The translations under genes and the position numbers were made by a program. The notes under the pieces are model-generated. The model made no database searches. It saw nothing but the letters and a program-made list of their open reading frames with translations, and was not told the origin of the DNA. Of a DNA stretch of 64,000 bases, positions 40,327 to 48,970 are shown in pieces. This DNA comes from a bacterium (GTDB lineage: Bacteria; Vulcanimicrobiota; Xenobia; Xenobiales; JADMJV01). The first letter of the stretch is position 1, and every line of letters begins with the position of its first letter. The stretch is taken from the NCBI GenBank assembly GCA_018266105.1, contig JAFEBA010000081.1:1-64000 (forward strand), read 5' to 3'.

Positions 40327-41487
40327 ATGCGAGCACTTCTTTTTTTCTGGGTCCTGCTGCTGGCTCTGCATTGCCCCCCGGCCACGCGGTCGGTGGCGGC
40401 AGAGCCGCTCCAACCCGGCCCAAGGCCGTTCGAGTCAGGACTGGCCCAGTCAGAGATGACAGAATCCAAGGGCTATTTTCTCCAGAAAGCGCTTCAGGAA
40501 GTGCTGGATAACCGAATAGATTCAGCACTACAATCCATCAATCGAGAAATTCAAAACTATCCAGAGGAAGCAAGCGCCTATCGGGCGCGGGCCACCTTGC
40601 TGGTCAACTTTCTAAAGGATCCGCACACTTTTCCAAGGGCCCTTCAAGACTTCGACCAGGCCTACCAATTGGCTCCTGAGCAAGACGGCGACTTCTTTCT
40701 GCAGAGGGCTCGATTGTTGGTGCGCATGGACCAACCGGGTCGGGCCGTCGTCGACCTGGACCGGTTCCTGGCCCTCGACCCTGGTTATCCATTCGCCTAC
40801 TTTCTGAGAGCCCGCTGCCACTGGAGCCTGGCCGAGTTTGAGGCGGCTCGGGCCGACCTGGACAGAACCCTGCAGCTTGCGCCAGATATGGCCGAGGCCT
40901 ACGGCCTTCGAGGGATCATTCACTTGCAGTATGGACGTCGCAGCGAAGGCGTGGCCGACCTCGAGAAAGCCGTCGCCCTGGATCCCGACTCCACCTACAA
41001 AGCCGATCTGCTGGCAGCCCGATCTGCGCAGGTGGGGGCTGACGGCTCACCCTGGGCCAGCTTTCTTTCGCCGGACGGCGACTTTCGATTGGAACTGCCG
41101 GTACCGGTGCGGGCCAATGTGAAAGGCCGACAATTGGTGGTGGCCTCGGCCCTGGCTGGAGGCCATATGTACGGCGTGGTGCGCCACCCTCAGGATGCTC
41201 AATCCAGGCAATGGAAGCTCGATTCTCCGGAATGCCGCAAAGCGGTGTTTCATTTCCTGGAGGTCAACGGCGGTCAGGTGACGCAATGGAATCTCGAATC
41301 TTACCAGGGTCGACGCTGTCTTCATGCCCGCACGTTGGGGAAATTGGACCAGAGTGAATCGGACACCCTGGTGGTCCTCACCAAGAATTACATTTACCTG
41401 GTGGCCTGCGTGCGTCCCCTGGATAGCCCACCTTTTGAGGTGGAGCGCCAGCGTCGTTTTCGCCGGTCCTTTCGTATACTGAAGTAA
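40327..41487 (+). CDS. Secreted TPR-repeat protein
   Basis: 386 residues. Signal peptide (ALLFFWVLLLALHCPPATRSVAA). About five tetratricopeptide repeats follow from 50 to 235, for example AYGLRGIIHLQYGRRSEGVADLEKAVALDP, which mediate protein-protein contacts. The C-terminal 130 residues form a beta-rich domain I do not recognise. Ribosome site GGAAGGAG. A USP gene follows 13 nt after the stop, so they are likely one operon. Exported, hence periplasmic; partner unknown. Confidence 0.8.
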   Translation: MRALLFFWVLLLALHCPPATRSVAAEPLQPGPRPFESGLAQSEMTESKGYFLQKALQEVLDNRIDSALQSINREIQNYPEEASAYRARATLLVNFLKDPHTFPRALQDFDQAYQLAPEQDGDFFLQRARLLVRMDQPGRAVVDLDRFLALDPGYPFAYFLRARCHWSLAEFEAARADLDRTLQLAPDMAEAYGLRGIIHLQYGRRSEGVADLEKAVALDPDSTYKADLLAARSAQVGADGSPWASFLSPDGDFRLELPVPVRANVKGRQLVVASALAGGHMYGVVRHPQDAQSRQWKLDSPECRKAVFHFLEVNGGQVTQWNLESYQGRRCLHARTLGKLDQSESDTLVVLTKNYIYLVACVRPLDSPPFEVERQRRFRRSFRILK

Positions 41488-41500
41488 CCTGGAGGTGGCA

Positions 41501-41983
41501 ATGTACCAAAAAATTCTGGTTCCGCTGGACGGCTCGGCCCCATCCGAACTGGCCGTGGCGGTGGCCCTGAAGCTGTTAGCGGGCGCGGAAGCCGAGCTAC
41601 TGCTCTCGAGAATGCAGGACCTGGGTCATGAACTTGGCTATCCGATGGGCTTCCCGGTGGCCACCGAGACGCTGGAGGCCGAACATCTCCGCTGCGACAC
41701 CTACCTGATGACCGTGGCCGGGCGACTGGCACCAGACCACCCGAACATCAGGCGCAGTGTGCTGCCTCATCAAGAAGAAGTGGCAGCGGCCCTGGCCCAA
41801 CTGGCGGGCCAGGAAGCATCCCAACTGATCGTGATGACCTCACACGGCTGGGAGGGCCTGGACCGCACCATCCGGGGGAGCGTGGCTGAGCAGCTGGCGC
41901 GCATCGCCCCATGCCCGGTGCTGATTATTGGTCCGCACTCGGACGTCATGAGAGCGATGAAGCACCCGCCGCTGCAGGCCTGA
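41501..41983 (+). CDS. Universal stress protein, single domain
   Basis: 160 residues, start MYQKILVPLDGSAPSE after CTGGAGGTGG; the GTG at 41495 is part of that ribosome site. The loop SHGWEGLDRTIRGSVAE keeps the key glycines. It sits downstream of the secreted TPR gene. Confidence 0.9.
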   Translation: MYQKILVPLDGSAPSELAVAVALKLLAGAEAELLLSRMQDLGHELGYPMGFPVATETLEAEHLRCDTYLMTVAGRLAPDHPNIRRSVLPHQEEVAAALAQLAGQEASQLIVMTSHGWEGLDRTIRGSVAEQLARIAPCPVLIIGPHSDVMRAMKHPPLQA

Positions 41984-41985
41984 GT

Positions 41986-42330
41986 TCAGATGTCGAACTG
42001 ACTGTTCTCAGCGGCCGCAGCCGGTTGCTGAGTGAGCACCGCCACGGCCAGCGCCAGCTTGCTGTAAGCAGCGGAAACATACATCGCTTCTAATGTGCCG
42101 CGCTGCTCCTGGGCGAAGGGCGTGCCATCATAGTCCCGCAGGCGAGCGTCGGCCCGAGCGAAGGCCTCCTGCTCCACCGAGGGCGCCAGTTCGGCAAAGA
42201 GCTTGAGCGCCAACTCGGCCCGTTGGGCATGGGCGGCATCCGCGCCAGCCGCCCTGATGAGCTGGGGCAACCATTGATTGGGGGCGGCCGAAGCCTCTAC
42301 GAAGAGCTTTTGAATCAGTGAGCTTTGCAT
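41986..42330 (-). CDS. Helical protein of unknown function
   Basis: 114 residues, Ala/Gln-rich and predicted all-helical (QLIRAAGADAAHAQRAELALKLF). I do not recognise a family. Start MQSSLIQK at 42330 after AAAGGACC. -10 TAACCT (42370-42375) and operator 42399-42410 give a 33-nt leader. It ends 2 nt from the convergent USP stop. Confidence 0.65.
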   Translation of the reverse strand: MQSSLIQKLFVEASAAPNQWLPQLIRAAGADAAHAQRAELALKLFAELAPSVEQEAFARADARLRDYDGTPFAQEQRGTLEAMYVSAAYSKLALAVAVLTQQPAAAAENSQFDI

Positions 42331-42398
42331 GGTCTTGGTCCTTTCAGTGAGCAAACTTCCTCTCGTCTCAGGTTAGGCAAGCCGACTCCAGACAGCTA

Positions 42399-42410
42399 TG
42401 ATCGGGATCA
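42399..42410 (-). promoter_or_regulatory. FNR-type operator of the helical protein gene
   Basis: TGATCGGGATCA; -10-like TAACCT at 42370-42375 (minus), exact class II spacing. Confidence 0.65.
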
Positions 42411-42464
42411 GGTGCCCGACTCACAGGCAAGTTCAGGATGAGTCCTGAAAATTGCGAGCGACCT

Positions 42465-42476
42465 TGATCCGGATCA
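42465..42476 (+). promoter_or_regulatory. FNR-type operator driving candidate small RNA 2
   Basis: Perfect palindrome TGATCCGGATCATAT. -10 TAATAT (42500-42505) predicts a start exactly at 42512 on the plus strand, where no protein gene follows before a terminator. Confidence 0.72.
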
Positions 42477-42511
42477 TATTCGGGAATGCCAGCAGGAGTT
42501 AATATCTTGAT

Positions 42512-42601
42512 GCTGGCTCTTTACGACGCCAGTCTCCTAAAGCTAATCAGGCCATTCTCCCCGGTTCAATTGGCATCGCCTCGGCGGGCCAATTTTTTTT
42601 T
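42512..42601 (+). ncRNA. Candidate FNR-controlled small RNA 2
   Basis: About 90 nt. It opens with a hairpin (GCTGGC ... GCCAGT, 42512-42533). GTCTCCTAAA follows, then a second pyrimidine run CATTCTCCCC. The end is a terminator whose outer stem AATTGGC / GCCAATT encloses a CGCC-TC-GGCG hairpin and runs into ten T (about 42568-42602). The terminator has no T-run in the reverse sense, so it cannot serve the minus-strand gene that ends at 42607. The hairpin plus GTCTCC plan matches small RNA 1. No open frame with a ribosome site is present. Confidence 0.68.
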
Positions 42602-42602
42602 T
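42568..42602 (+). terminator. Rho-independent terminator of small RNA 2
   Basis: Stem AATTGGC / GCCAATT with an inner GC-rich hairpin, followed by a run of ten T. Oriented plus only. Confidence 0.85.
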
Positions 42603-42606
42603 GTCG

Positions 42607-43278
42607 TTATGGACGCCAACCGCAAATCTTACCTGCCACTTGAATACATGCACCCATGACCAGGTAGGTGATGGGAATCACCAGGAGCGGGACGATCCAG
42701 CGACCTCGCCGGGCCTGACCGGTCAGTCGATCTCGGACCCAAAGGTAAGGCAAGACATTGATGGCCTGATAGTTGAGCATCACATAGGGGATCAAAAGCA
42801 GCATGGCGGGCTGAGCCATGAAAAAGGCGTTCCCGTCGCCCAAAGCCTGACCGGCCGAGAAGATCAGCACGTACTCGGTCAGACTGTATTGGTAACGAGC
42901 CAACAGTCTCCAGAACACGGCGTAAATGACTACGTAGGCTGGTGCCGTAAAGGACCAGTCCACCAGAGTCTTGTGAAGCAAAACCAGCGCAGAATCCCCG
43001 GATTGAAAGAGCAAGCTCGGGAACACCGGACGCGAAAACATGTAGAAAAACTCGACAGCCAGCGAACCGAGCAGACAGGAACCGATGAACAGGGTGGCCC
43101 CGCCTTGGGGGCGGAAGCGACGCCCAATCCACAGAGTCAGGCCCAGATAAGCCAGGATCAGCAGTCGGGTCACGCTGTTGCGGCTCATTCCATCGTGACC
43201 GAAGGAAAGTGCCAACACGACCAGCGTCCAGATAGTGTAGGCTCTCAACCTCGGCCTGATTCGAGCTTTGCCTATCAA
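42607..43278 (-). CDS. Multi-pass membrane protein of unknown function
   Basis: About 223 residues with six hydrophobic segments (for example LLILAYLGLTLWIG, YVVIYAVFWRLLARY, WIVPLLVIPITYLVMGACI). Contains FSAGQALGDGNAFFMAQPAMLLLIPYVMLNYQ, with possible charged residues in the membrane. No family recognised. The start is uncertain: the listed one is TTG 43278, and later GTG or ATG codons would still leave most helices. It is divergent from PEPCK across the operator at 43299-43310. Confidence 0.6.
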   Translation of the reverse strand: MIGKARIRPRLRAYTIWTLVVLALSFGHDGMSRNSVTRLLILAYLGLTLWIGRRFRPQGGATLFIGSCLLGSLAVEFFYMFSRPVFPSLLFQSGDSALVLLHKTLVDWSFTAPAYVVIYAVFWRLLARYQYSLTEYVLIFSAGQALGDGNAFFMAQPAMLLLIPYVMLNYQAINVLPYLWVRDRLTGQARRGRWIVPLLVIPITYLVMGACIQVAGKICGWRP

Positions 43279-43298
43279 CCACCCTCATGATCGTGAAC

Positions 43299-43310
43299 TG
43301 ATCCAGGTCA
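43299..43310 (+). promoter_or_regulatory. FNR-type operator of the PEPCK gene
   Basis: TGATCCAGGTCATAT. -10 TATGCT (43334-43339); the site centre is exactly 41.5 nt before ATG 43346. Confidence 0.72.
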
Positions 43311-43345
43311 TATTCCAGGGGCCGGGGCCTCTTTATGCTTCCCAT

Positions 43346-45181
43346 ATGAACAACACCTTGATCGCCAACCAAACCCTTCAGCGCTGGGTTGAAGACGCTG
43401 TCCGCCTGTGCCAACCTCAATCCGTCCACTGGTGCGACGGCTCCCCCGAGGAGAACCAGCGCCTGCTGGATCAGATGGTGGCTCAGGGGACTCTGATCAA
43501 ACTGAATCAGGAAAAACGGCCAAATTCTTACCTGGCTCGTTCCCATCCAAGCGACGTAGCCCGGGTCGAGGACCGGACCTTCATCTGTAGCCGTCGCCGT
43601 CAAGACGCTGGGCCCACCAACAACTGGGCGCCTCCTCAGGAAATGCGCGCTCGCCTGACCCAGCTGTTCGAAGGCTGCATGCGCGGCCGCACCATGTACG
43701 TGGTGCCCTTCTGCATGGGCCCGCTGGGTTCTCCGCTAGCTCAAATCGGCGTCCAGATTACCGACAGCCCCTATGTGGTGGTGCACATGCGCATCATGAC
43801 ACGGATGGGTCAAAAGGTTCTGGAACAACTGGGCGAGGGAAGCTTCGTCCCCTGTATGCACTCGGTGGGTGCGCCGCTGGCGACCGGCCAAAAAGACGTG
43901 GCCTGGCCCTGCAATGCCTCGGAGAAATACATCGTGCATTTTCCCGAGGAACGAGAAATCTGGTCCTATGGCAGCGGCTACGGCGGAAATGCCCTGCTGG
44001 GCAAAAAGTGCCTGGCCTTACGGATCGCTTCGGTGATGGGCCGTGAAGAAGGCTGGTTGGCCGAACACATGCTCATTTTGGGGGTCGAGTCGCCGGAAGG
44101 CGAGAAAACCTACGTGGCGGCTGCCTTCCCCAGCGCCTGCGGCAAAACCAACTTCGCCATGATGATTCCTCCCGCAGCCTTCGAGGGCTGGAAAATCGAG
44201 ACCCTGGGTGACGATATCGCCTGGATCAAGCCGGGTGCCGACGGGCGACTCTACGCCATCAATCCCGAAGCGGGCTTCTTTGGAGTGGCGCCAGGAACGA
44301 ACGAGAGCTCGAATCCAAACGCAATGTTCGCAATGGCCAGCAATACCATCTTTACGAATGTCGCCCTCACACCCGACCATGATGTCTGGTGGGAGGGCAT
44401 GACCCCGACTCCCCCACCCCAACTGGTGGACTGGCAGGGCCAGGAATGGACGCCCGCCAGCAAACAAAAGGCGGCCCACGCAAACTCACGATTCACGGCT
44501 CCTTTCCAGCAGTGCCCCAGCGCCGCCGCCAACTGGGATCATCCTCAGGGTGTACCCATCCACGCCTTCCTCTTTGGTGGTCGCGCCAGTCGCAACATGC
44601 CGCTGGTTTGCCAGGCCTTCAACTGGTCTCACGGCGTCTATATGGCCGCAACGATGGGATCGGAACAAACCGCGGCGGCCTTCGGCCAGCTGGGAGAAAT
44701 GCGGCGCGACCCCATGGCCATGCTCCCTTTCTGCGGCTACCACATGGGCCAATATTTCGATCACTGGCTTGACATGGGCGCGCGATTACCCAATCCGTGC
44801 CGAATCTTCCGCGTCAACTGGTTCCTCAAGGACGAGCAGGGCAGCTTCCTCTGGCCAGGTTTCGGGGAGAATATGAGGGTACTCAAGTGGGTGGTGGACC
44901 GCGTCCACGGGCGGGCCGGCAATGCCGTCATGAGTCCACTGGGCTGGATGCCTCACCACTCGGATATGGACTGGAACGGATTGGAAATGAGTGAAGAGCA
45001 GTTCGCCCAGTTGATGGCCATCGACCGCGAAGCCACTTTGCGAGACACTCTGGCTCATGAGGAGCTTTTCCTACGTCTGCACGCAGGCTTACCTAAGGAG
45101 CTGCTGCACGAACGGGAGCTTCTGGTGGGACGGCTTTCGCGTGCCCCGGAACGCTGGACTCCGCCCAACTGGTCGTATTAG
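43346..45181 (+). CDS. pckG: Phosphoenolpyruvate carboxykinase (GTP)
   Basis: 611 residues. Interconverts oxaloacetate and PEP using GTP/GDP. The GTP-type kinase loop FPSACGKTNFAM holds the reactive cysteine. Other signatures are MYVVPFCMGPLGSPLAQIGVQ, FLFGGRASRNMPLV and MRVLKWVVDRVHGRAG. I start at 43346 (MNNTLIANQ) because upstream residues belong to the promoter region. The ATG coincides with the predicted transcription start, so the mRNA is likely leaderless. Co-regulation with NifJ suggests anaerobic redirection of carbon at the PEP-pyruvate-oxaloacetate node. A USP follows 9 nt downstream. Confidence 0.95.
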   Translation: MNNTLIANQTLQRWVEDAVRLCQPQSVHWCDGSPEENQRLLDQMVAQGTLIKLNQEKRPNSYLARSHPSDVARVEDRTFICSRRRQDAGPTNNWAPPQEMRARLTQLFEGCMRGRTMYVVPFCMGPLGSPLAQIGVQITDSPYVVVHMRIMTRMGQKVLEQLGEGSFVPCMHSVGAPLATGQKDVAWPCNASEKYIVHFPEEREIWSYGSGYGGNALLGKKCLALRIASVMGREEGWLAEHMLILGVESPEGEKTYVAAAFPSACGKTNFAMMIPPAAFEGWKIETLGDDIAWIKPGADGRLYAINPEAGFFGVAPGTNESSNPNAMFAMASNTIFTNVALTPDHDVWWEGMTPTPPPQLVDWQGQEWTPASKQKAAHANSRFTAPFQQCPSAAANWDHPQGVPIHAFLFGGRASRNMPLVCQAFNWSHGVYMAATMGSEQTAAAFGQLGEMRRDPMAMLPFCGYHMGQYFDHWLDMGARLPNPCRIFRVNWFLKDEQGSFLWPGFGENMRVLKWVVDRVHGRAGNAVMSPLGWMPHHSDMDWNGLEMSEEQFAQLMAIDREATLRDTLAHEELFLRLHAGLPKELLHERELLVGRLSRAPERWTPPNWSY

Positions 45182-45190
45182 GAGGTCAGT

Positions 45191-46051
45191 GTGCAGCCTT
45201 ACCGTCGAGTCTTACACCCGATTGACCTGGACCACCTTTCCAAACCGGCTTTCTGCCACGCACTGAAACTGGCACTTTGCGGCACCGGCTATCCAGATGG
45301 CAAAGAGCATGCACTGCTTGAGCTGTTTCACTGCGAATCGGAGAAGACGGCCATGTTTTCCGACTTCCCTCAGGTGCGCGAGCGCCTGACCCGCTGGGGA
45401 GTTCTGCCAGAAGGCGCGGCCAAGCAGGCGGTGGTGGACCTGGGCTTGAGTGTGCGCAAGCAGATCTCCCGCGGCAACATCGAAGAAGAAATCGCGCTGG
45501 AAACCGAGGCACGAGAATTCGAGCTGATGGTGATGTCCAGCCAGGCCCGAGCGGGCTGGAGCTATTTTCTGCATCGCTCGATCAGCGCCTCGGCTTTGCA
45601 GAATACCCATCTGCCAGGGCTGCTCTTGCCGGGAGACGTGCGTGGCTTCATCCAGGCTGAGACCGGCAGAGTGCAACTGAGCAAGGTGATGGTCCCGGTG
45701 GCTCCAAGTCCGGAAGCCTGGCCGGCCCTGCAGGCAGTGGCACGGCTGTTGCTCACCCTGAAACCGAGCGAGGCCGGGGAGGTGATGCTGGTTTACGTGG
45801 GCCGTGAAGAGGACTTCCCTGAACAAAGCCAGCCTTCGTTGCCAGCCGGTTGGGGCTGGAGCCACAAGTGCCTGGAAGGCGAACCGGTGGCGGCTCTAAG
45901 CTCCTGGAGCCGGCAATGGCAGCCCGACTTGGTGGCCCTGGCCTCAGCCGGCCAGAAAAATTGGCGCGACCGCTGGTTCGGTAGCACGGCCGAGCGACTC
46001 CTGACGGAAATCCAATGCCCGGCCCTGGTCGCGCCCAGCGAGGAGACCTGA
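45191..46051 (+). CDS. Tandem USP-like protein, divergent
   Basis: 286 residues, two UspA-fold halves of low similarity. The first (YRRVLHPIDLDHLSKPAFCHA) lacks the nucleotide loop. The second ends SAGQKNWRDRWFGSTAERLLTEIQCPALVAP, retaining only Gly-Ser. The start is GTG 45191 after AGGAGGTC. It lies in the PEPCK operon and is followed by a secreted protein gene. ATP binding is doubtful. Confidence 0.8.
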   Translation: MQPYRRVLHPIDLDHLSKPAFCHALKLALCGTGYPDGKEHALLELFHCESEKTAMFSDFPQVRERLTRWGVLPEGAAKQAVVDLGLSVRKQISRGNIEEEIALETEAREFELMVMSSQARAGWSYFLHRSISASALQNTHLPGLLLPGDVRGFIQAETGRVQLSKVMVPVAPSPEAWPALQAVARLLLTLKPSEAGEVMLVYVGREEDFPEQSQPSLPAGWGWSHKCLEGEPVAALSSWSRQWQPDLVALASAGQKNWRDRWFGSTAERLLTEIQCPALVAPSEET

Positions 46052-46067
46052 AGACTGGAGGTCGACC

Positions 46068-46745
46068 ATGCCGCGAAGAATACTGATCTTTCTCATCTGT
46101 CTGGCCGCGTTAACGACACAACTCCTCCTGAAGCCCGTCCAAGCCACGCCCAAGGTGGTGGACATGCGCCGTTTCCTGGACTGGCCGGAGTGGCAGTTGA
46201 ACATCACCTACCACGCCAGGGACTCCTATGAAGACCAGAACCACACCGCCGAACTGGACATGACCGCGACCGCCACCTACTTCCTCAAGCGCATCAGTCG
46301 AGGTGAGGCCTGGGGACAATGGCAGGCCCTGGACTGTCAATCCAACAATCTGGCCTACCGAGCCTTCTGGCACGCCAAACACGGGCCCGATATGGTGGAC
46401 TACAGTCAGAAAGGGGGCGGACCCATGGTGGCTCCGTTGGCGGATTTCCAAATCGGGGGCTCGACCCCAGGCTATCTGCTGATCGTCAATGGTGGGTTTC
46501 CCGCCCAGATGCAAAGCAATAGCGGCACCCTGGATTGTCCACTGGTGTTGGGAACGACTGAGAAAGATCAGCCCGGACTGTCGGGCGTGGTGACCGGCCC
46601 TCTGCCCGAGAATGGGACCCAGATCCAGGGTTCGCGCGTGATTCCTTTCGAAGTACCGCCTTTCCTCAAGGGCAGCTCGCGAATGACCCGCATGGGAATC
46701 GAGTATGTGTTGAAACCGGTGCCCCTGTCCCCGGTCAGCAAGTAG
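46068..46745 (+). CDS. Secreted protein of unknown function
   Basis: 225 residues with signal peptide MPRRILIFLICLAALTTQLLLKPVQA. The mature part (WPEWQLNITYHARDSYEDQNHTAELDMTATATYFL) looks beta-rich. No motif or family recognised. It begins 16 nt after the USP stop with GGAGG upstream, so it is the last gene of the pckG operon. Confidence 0.7.
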   Translation: MPRRILIFLICLAALTTQLLLKPVQATPKVVDMRRFLDWPEWQLNITYHARDSYEDQNHTAELDMTATATYFLKRISRGEAWGQWQALDCQSNNLAYRAFWHAKHGPDMVDYSQKGGGPMVAPLADFQIGGSTPGYLLIVNGGFPAQMQSNSGTLDCPLVLGTTEKDQPGLSGVVTGPLPENGTQIQGSRVIPFEVPPFLKGSSRMTRMGIEYVLKPVPLSPVSK

Positions 46746-46754
46746 CTTTGATGC

Positions 46755-48248
46755 TCAGTGACTGGGCGCTCGAAGCGGATAAACCACATCCGTTTCGTCG
46801 CTGCCGAGCGGTTCACAGGTCTTGAGCTGATATTCAAGTACGCTCAAGTCGGCATCGGACGGGTCCGAACCTTGTTCCAGTCGATCCTGGATCCGTTGGC
46901 GAAGGAGCGATTCCGGTGCTTCATAGGCAAGAATCTGAAATGGAACCTTGAGCTGCCAGGCCAGCTGCCGGAAAAGCTCGCGCTGCTGGCGCTTGAGGCA
47001 GGCGGCATCGATCAGAACCGAATGCCCGGAGCTCAGAAGACTCTCGGCCAGGCTGCAAAGTTTCTGGTAAGTCTGTTGGCCTTGTTGAGGAGTGTAGAGG
47101 CCCTGAGCCGGGGCACTGAGGCTGCGGCTCAAGGGCGGCAAGCCCGCCAGGCTCTTGCGCACCACATCCGAACGCAGGCGCACCAGTTCTTCTCGCTGCA
47201 GCATCTCAAAACTATGATGAGACTTGCCGCTGCCGGAAAGTCCATGGGTCACCATCAGCCGGACCGGGCGAGGCCGGATGCGCCTCAAGGCCTGACTCAG
47301 GTAGCAGGCAATTTCCTCGGCCACCTCAGGATGGCCCTGAAGCTTGCGCAGAGCCACCACCTTGGCTCGCACCATCCAGCGATAGATGACGTAATAATCC
47401 CATAGCACCAGACCAGCATAGTCCCCAGTCTGCTCAAGGTAAGCGTCCAGGACCACCCGTCCCAAATCGGGTCGCTCGCGATGCTCCAGATCGCTCAGCA
47501 GAAAGGCCAGGTCGTTCATCGTATCCACCCAGCGGAGCTCGGGGTCGAACTCGATGCCGTCAAAGGGCACGGGCTGACCGTCAATCTCGGCGATGTTTCC
47601 CAGATGCAGATCGCCGTGCAATTCACGAATGAAGGCCCCCTGCTTGCGCTCCTGAAAGACGGACACCAGAGACTGAAACTGGCGTTCGGTCCAACGCTGG
47701 AGAACCTCCAAGGCCGGTCGATGGGTGGGCTCGAGCTTGAGCAGAGTAACGAAGTTATCCAGGCAGGGAGCCTGCACTTGCTGAGGATGGCCAAAATGAC
47801 TCTCGGGCAAAGCTCTGGCCGCAGCTTGGTGAAAAAGCCCGACCCGACGACCTAAACGACTCATCTGGGCCACACTCAGGCGAGCCTTTTCAAGTTGCCG
47901 ATCATACAGACCCGCCTGGGGGAACTGGCGCATTTTGACGGCAAACTCCACCGTCTCCCCCTCGCCCTCGAAGCGGAGCCGACCCTGGTTGCTCTTCAAA
48001 GGAACAACCCCTACATAAACATCCGGGGCCAGACGTCCGTTCAGACGAATTTCCTCGTGGCAGTAGTTTTCTCGACGCTCCAGCGTAGTGTAGTTGAGAA
48101 AACCGAAATCCACGGGCTTCTTCAGCTTGTAAGCCCAGTCCCCGGTGAGAATCACCCAGGAAATGTGGGTCTCCAGCATTTGCAGTTGGCCAACCGGGTG
48201 AGGGTAAACGGATGGGTCCAGCAGAGCCTGGGGATCGAATCCACTCAC
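46755..48248 (-). CDS. Fused aminoglycoside-phosphotransferase-like and AAA-type kinase protein
   Basis: 497 residues. The N-terminal half is an APH-fold domain (TGDWAYKLKKPVDFGFLNYTT, ELHGDLHLGNIAEIDGQPVPFDGIEFD: Brenner-type HGD-x4-N and the metal Asp). The C-terminal half is a P-loop kinase (THGLSGSGKSHHSFEML). This fusion is a known family of unknown substrate, sometimes next to USPs. GTG 48248 overlaps the USP stop (GTGA), so the longer upstream frame is rejected. Co-transcribed with the USP from the operator at 48802-48813. Confidence 0.85.
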   Translation of the reverse strand: MSGFDPQALLDPSVYPHPVGQLQMLETHISWVILTGDWAYKLKKPVDFGFLNYTTLERRENYCHEEIRLNGRLAPDVYVGVVPLKSNQGRLRFEGEGETVEFAVKMRQFPQAGLYDRQLEKARLSVAQMSRLGRRVGLFHQAAARALPESHFGHPQQVQAPCLDNFVTLLKLEPTHRPALEVLQRWTERQFQSLVSVFQERKQGAFIRELHGDLHLGNIAEIDGQPVPFDGIEFDPELRWVDTMNDLAFLLSDLEHRERPDLGRVVLDAYLEQTGDYAGLVLWDYYVIYRWMVRAKVVALRKLQGHPEVAEEIACYLSQALRRIRPRPVRLMVTHGLSGSGKSHHSFEMLQREELVRLRSDVVRKSLAGLPPLSRSLSAPAQGLYTPQQGQQTYQKLCSLAESLLSSGHSVLIDAACLKRQQRELFRQLAWQLKVPFQILAYEAPESLLRQRIQDRLEQGSDPSDADLSVLEYQLKTCEPLGSDETDVVYPLRAPSH

Positions 48249-48763
48249 AGCAAGGCCGCGCCCATGAGGGGATCCACGGGAGCCAGCACGGCGCTGAGGG
48301 CGCGCCCGCTCTTGCGTTTGGCCAATCGGCGGGGCGAGGGCACGATCATCACGGAGCAAGGGGCCCGTCGATTCATCTCCTCGGCCACGCTTCCCATCAT
48401 CCAGCGCGACAACCCCTCTCGGCCATGGCTGCAAAGAACGAGCAAATCGGCCCCCCAGTTCTCGACTTCCTGTAACAAACGCTCGGGAGTGGAGCCCAGC
48501 GGCAAAACACAGGTGCCCACCCGGCATCCCTGCTGGCGCAACTTGGCCGACCAGGCGTCCAGGTAAGACTTCAGTTCAGCCTTCTTCTTGTCCATATAGG
48601 CAGTCTGAGTCAACGTCCATTCCTTGCCTCGCGGAGAGCGCGGCCACTCCACCGACACCAGTCGCAGGTCAGCTCCGAAGGACTCGGCCAGAGCCTGTGC
48701 GGGTCCCAGGGCCGCCAGCGCGGCCGGATGACCATCCAGTGCCACCAGAATCTTTTGATACAT
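48245..48763 (-). CDS. Universal stress protein, single domain
   Basis: 172 residues. MYQKILVALDGHPAALAALGPAQ starts the fold; the loop SHGREGLSRWMMGSVAEEMN is intact. I start at 48763: -10 TATGCT (48773-48778) predicts transcription from about 48766, leaving a 3-nt leader and excluding the longer frame. It is coupled by a 4-nt overlap to the APH/AAA fusion gene. Confidence 0.9.
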   Translation of the reverse strand: MYQKILVALDGHPAALAALGPAQALAESFGADLRLVSVEWPRSPRGKEWTLTQTAYMDKKKAELKSYLDAWSAKLRQQGCRVGTCVLPLGSTPERLLQEVENWGADLLVLCSHGREGLSRWMMGSVAEEMNRRAPCSVMIVPSPRRLAKRKSGRALSAVLAPVDPLMGAALL

Positions 48764-48801
48764 TCTGAAGCCAGCATAAGCCCCCGCCCGGTGAGGCCAT
48801 A

Positions 48802-48813
48802 TGATGCATGTCA
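48802..48813 (-). promoter_or_regulatory. FNR-type operator of the USP-kinase operon
   Basis: TGATGCATGTCATAG; -10 TATGCT at 48773-48778 on the minus strand. Confidence 0.62.
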
Positions 48814-48859
48814 TAGAGCCCGGCACGAGTCGCCTCCGCCCAAAGTCGGACACAAAGAG

Positions 48860-48900
48860 TGACCCAGGGCGGAGTCACAAACTCCCCTTTTGCGGTCTCG
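48860..48900 (+). repeat. 41-bp conserved intergenic block, copy 1
   Basis: Begins TGACCCA(G/A)GGCGGA and ends CTCCCCTTTTGCGGTC(T/G)CG. It matches copy 2 (63950-63990) at 33 of 41 positions without gaps. It lies 70 nt upstream of the second CRP/FNR-family gene. Function unknown. Confidence 0.7.
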
Positions 48901-48970
48901 CAGTGTGCCGGGTAGGGGTTATCCTCAGTTCAGAGCTCCGACAAGAGAGCGATAAAGGAGAAAGCCTGAA

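Noticed and set aside
42629..43603. 324-codon minus-strand frame overlapping the PEPCK start and membrane-protein gene
   Set aside because: It is antisense to the conserved PEPCK N-terminus and out of frame with the hydrophobic protein at 42607-43278. No ribosome site or family features.
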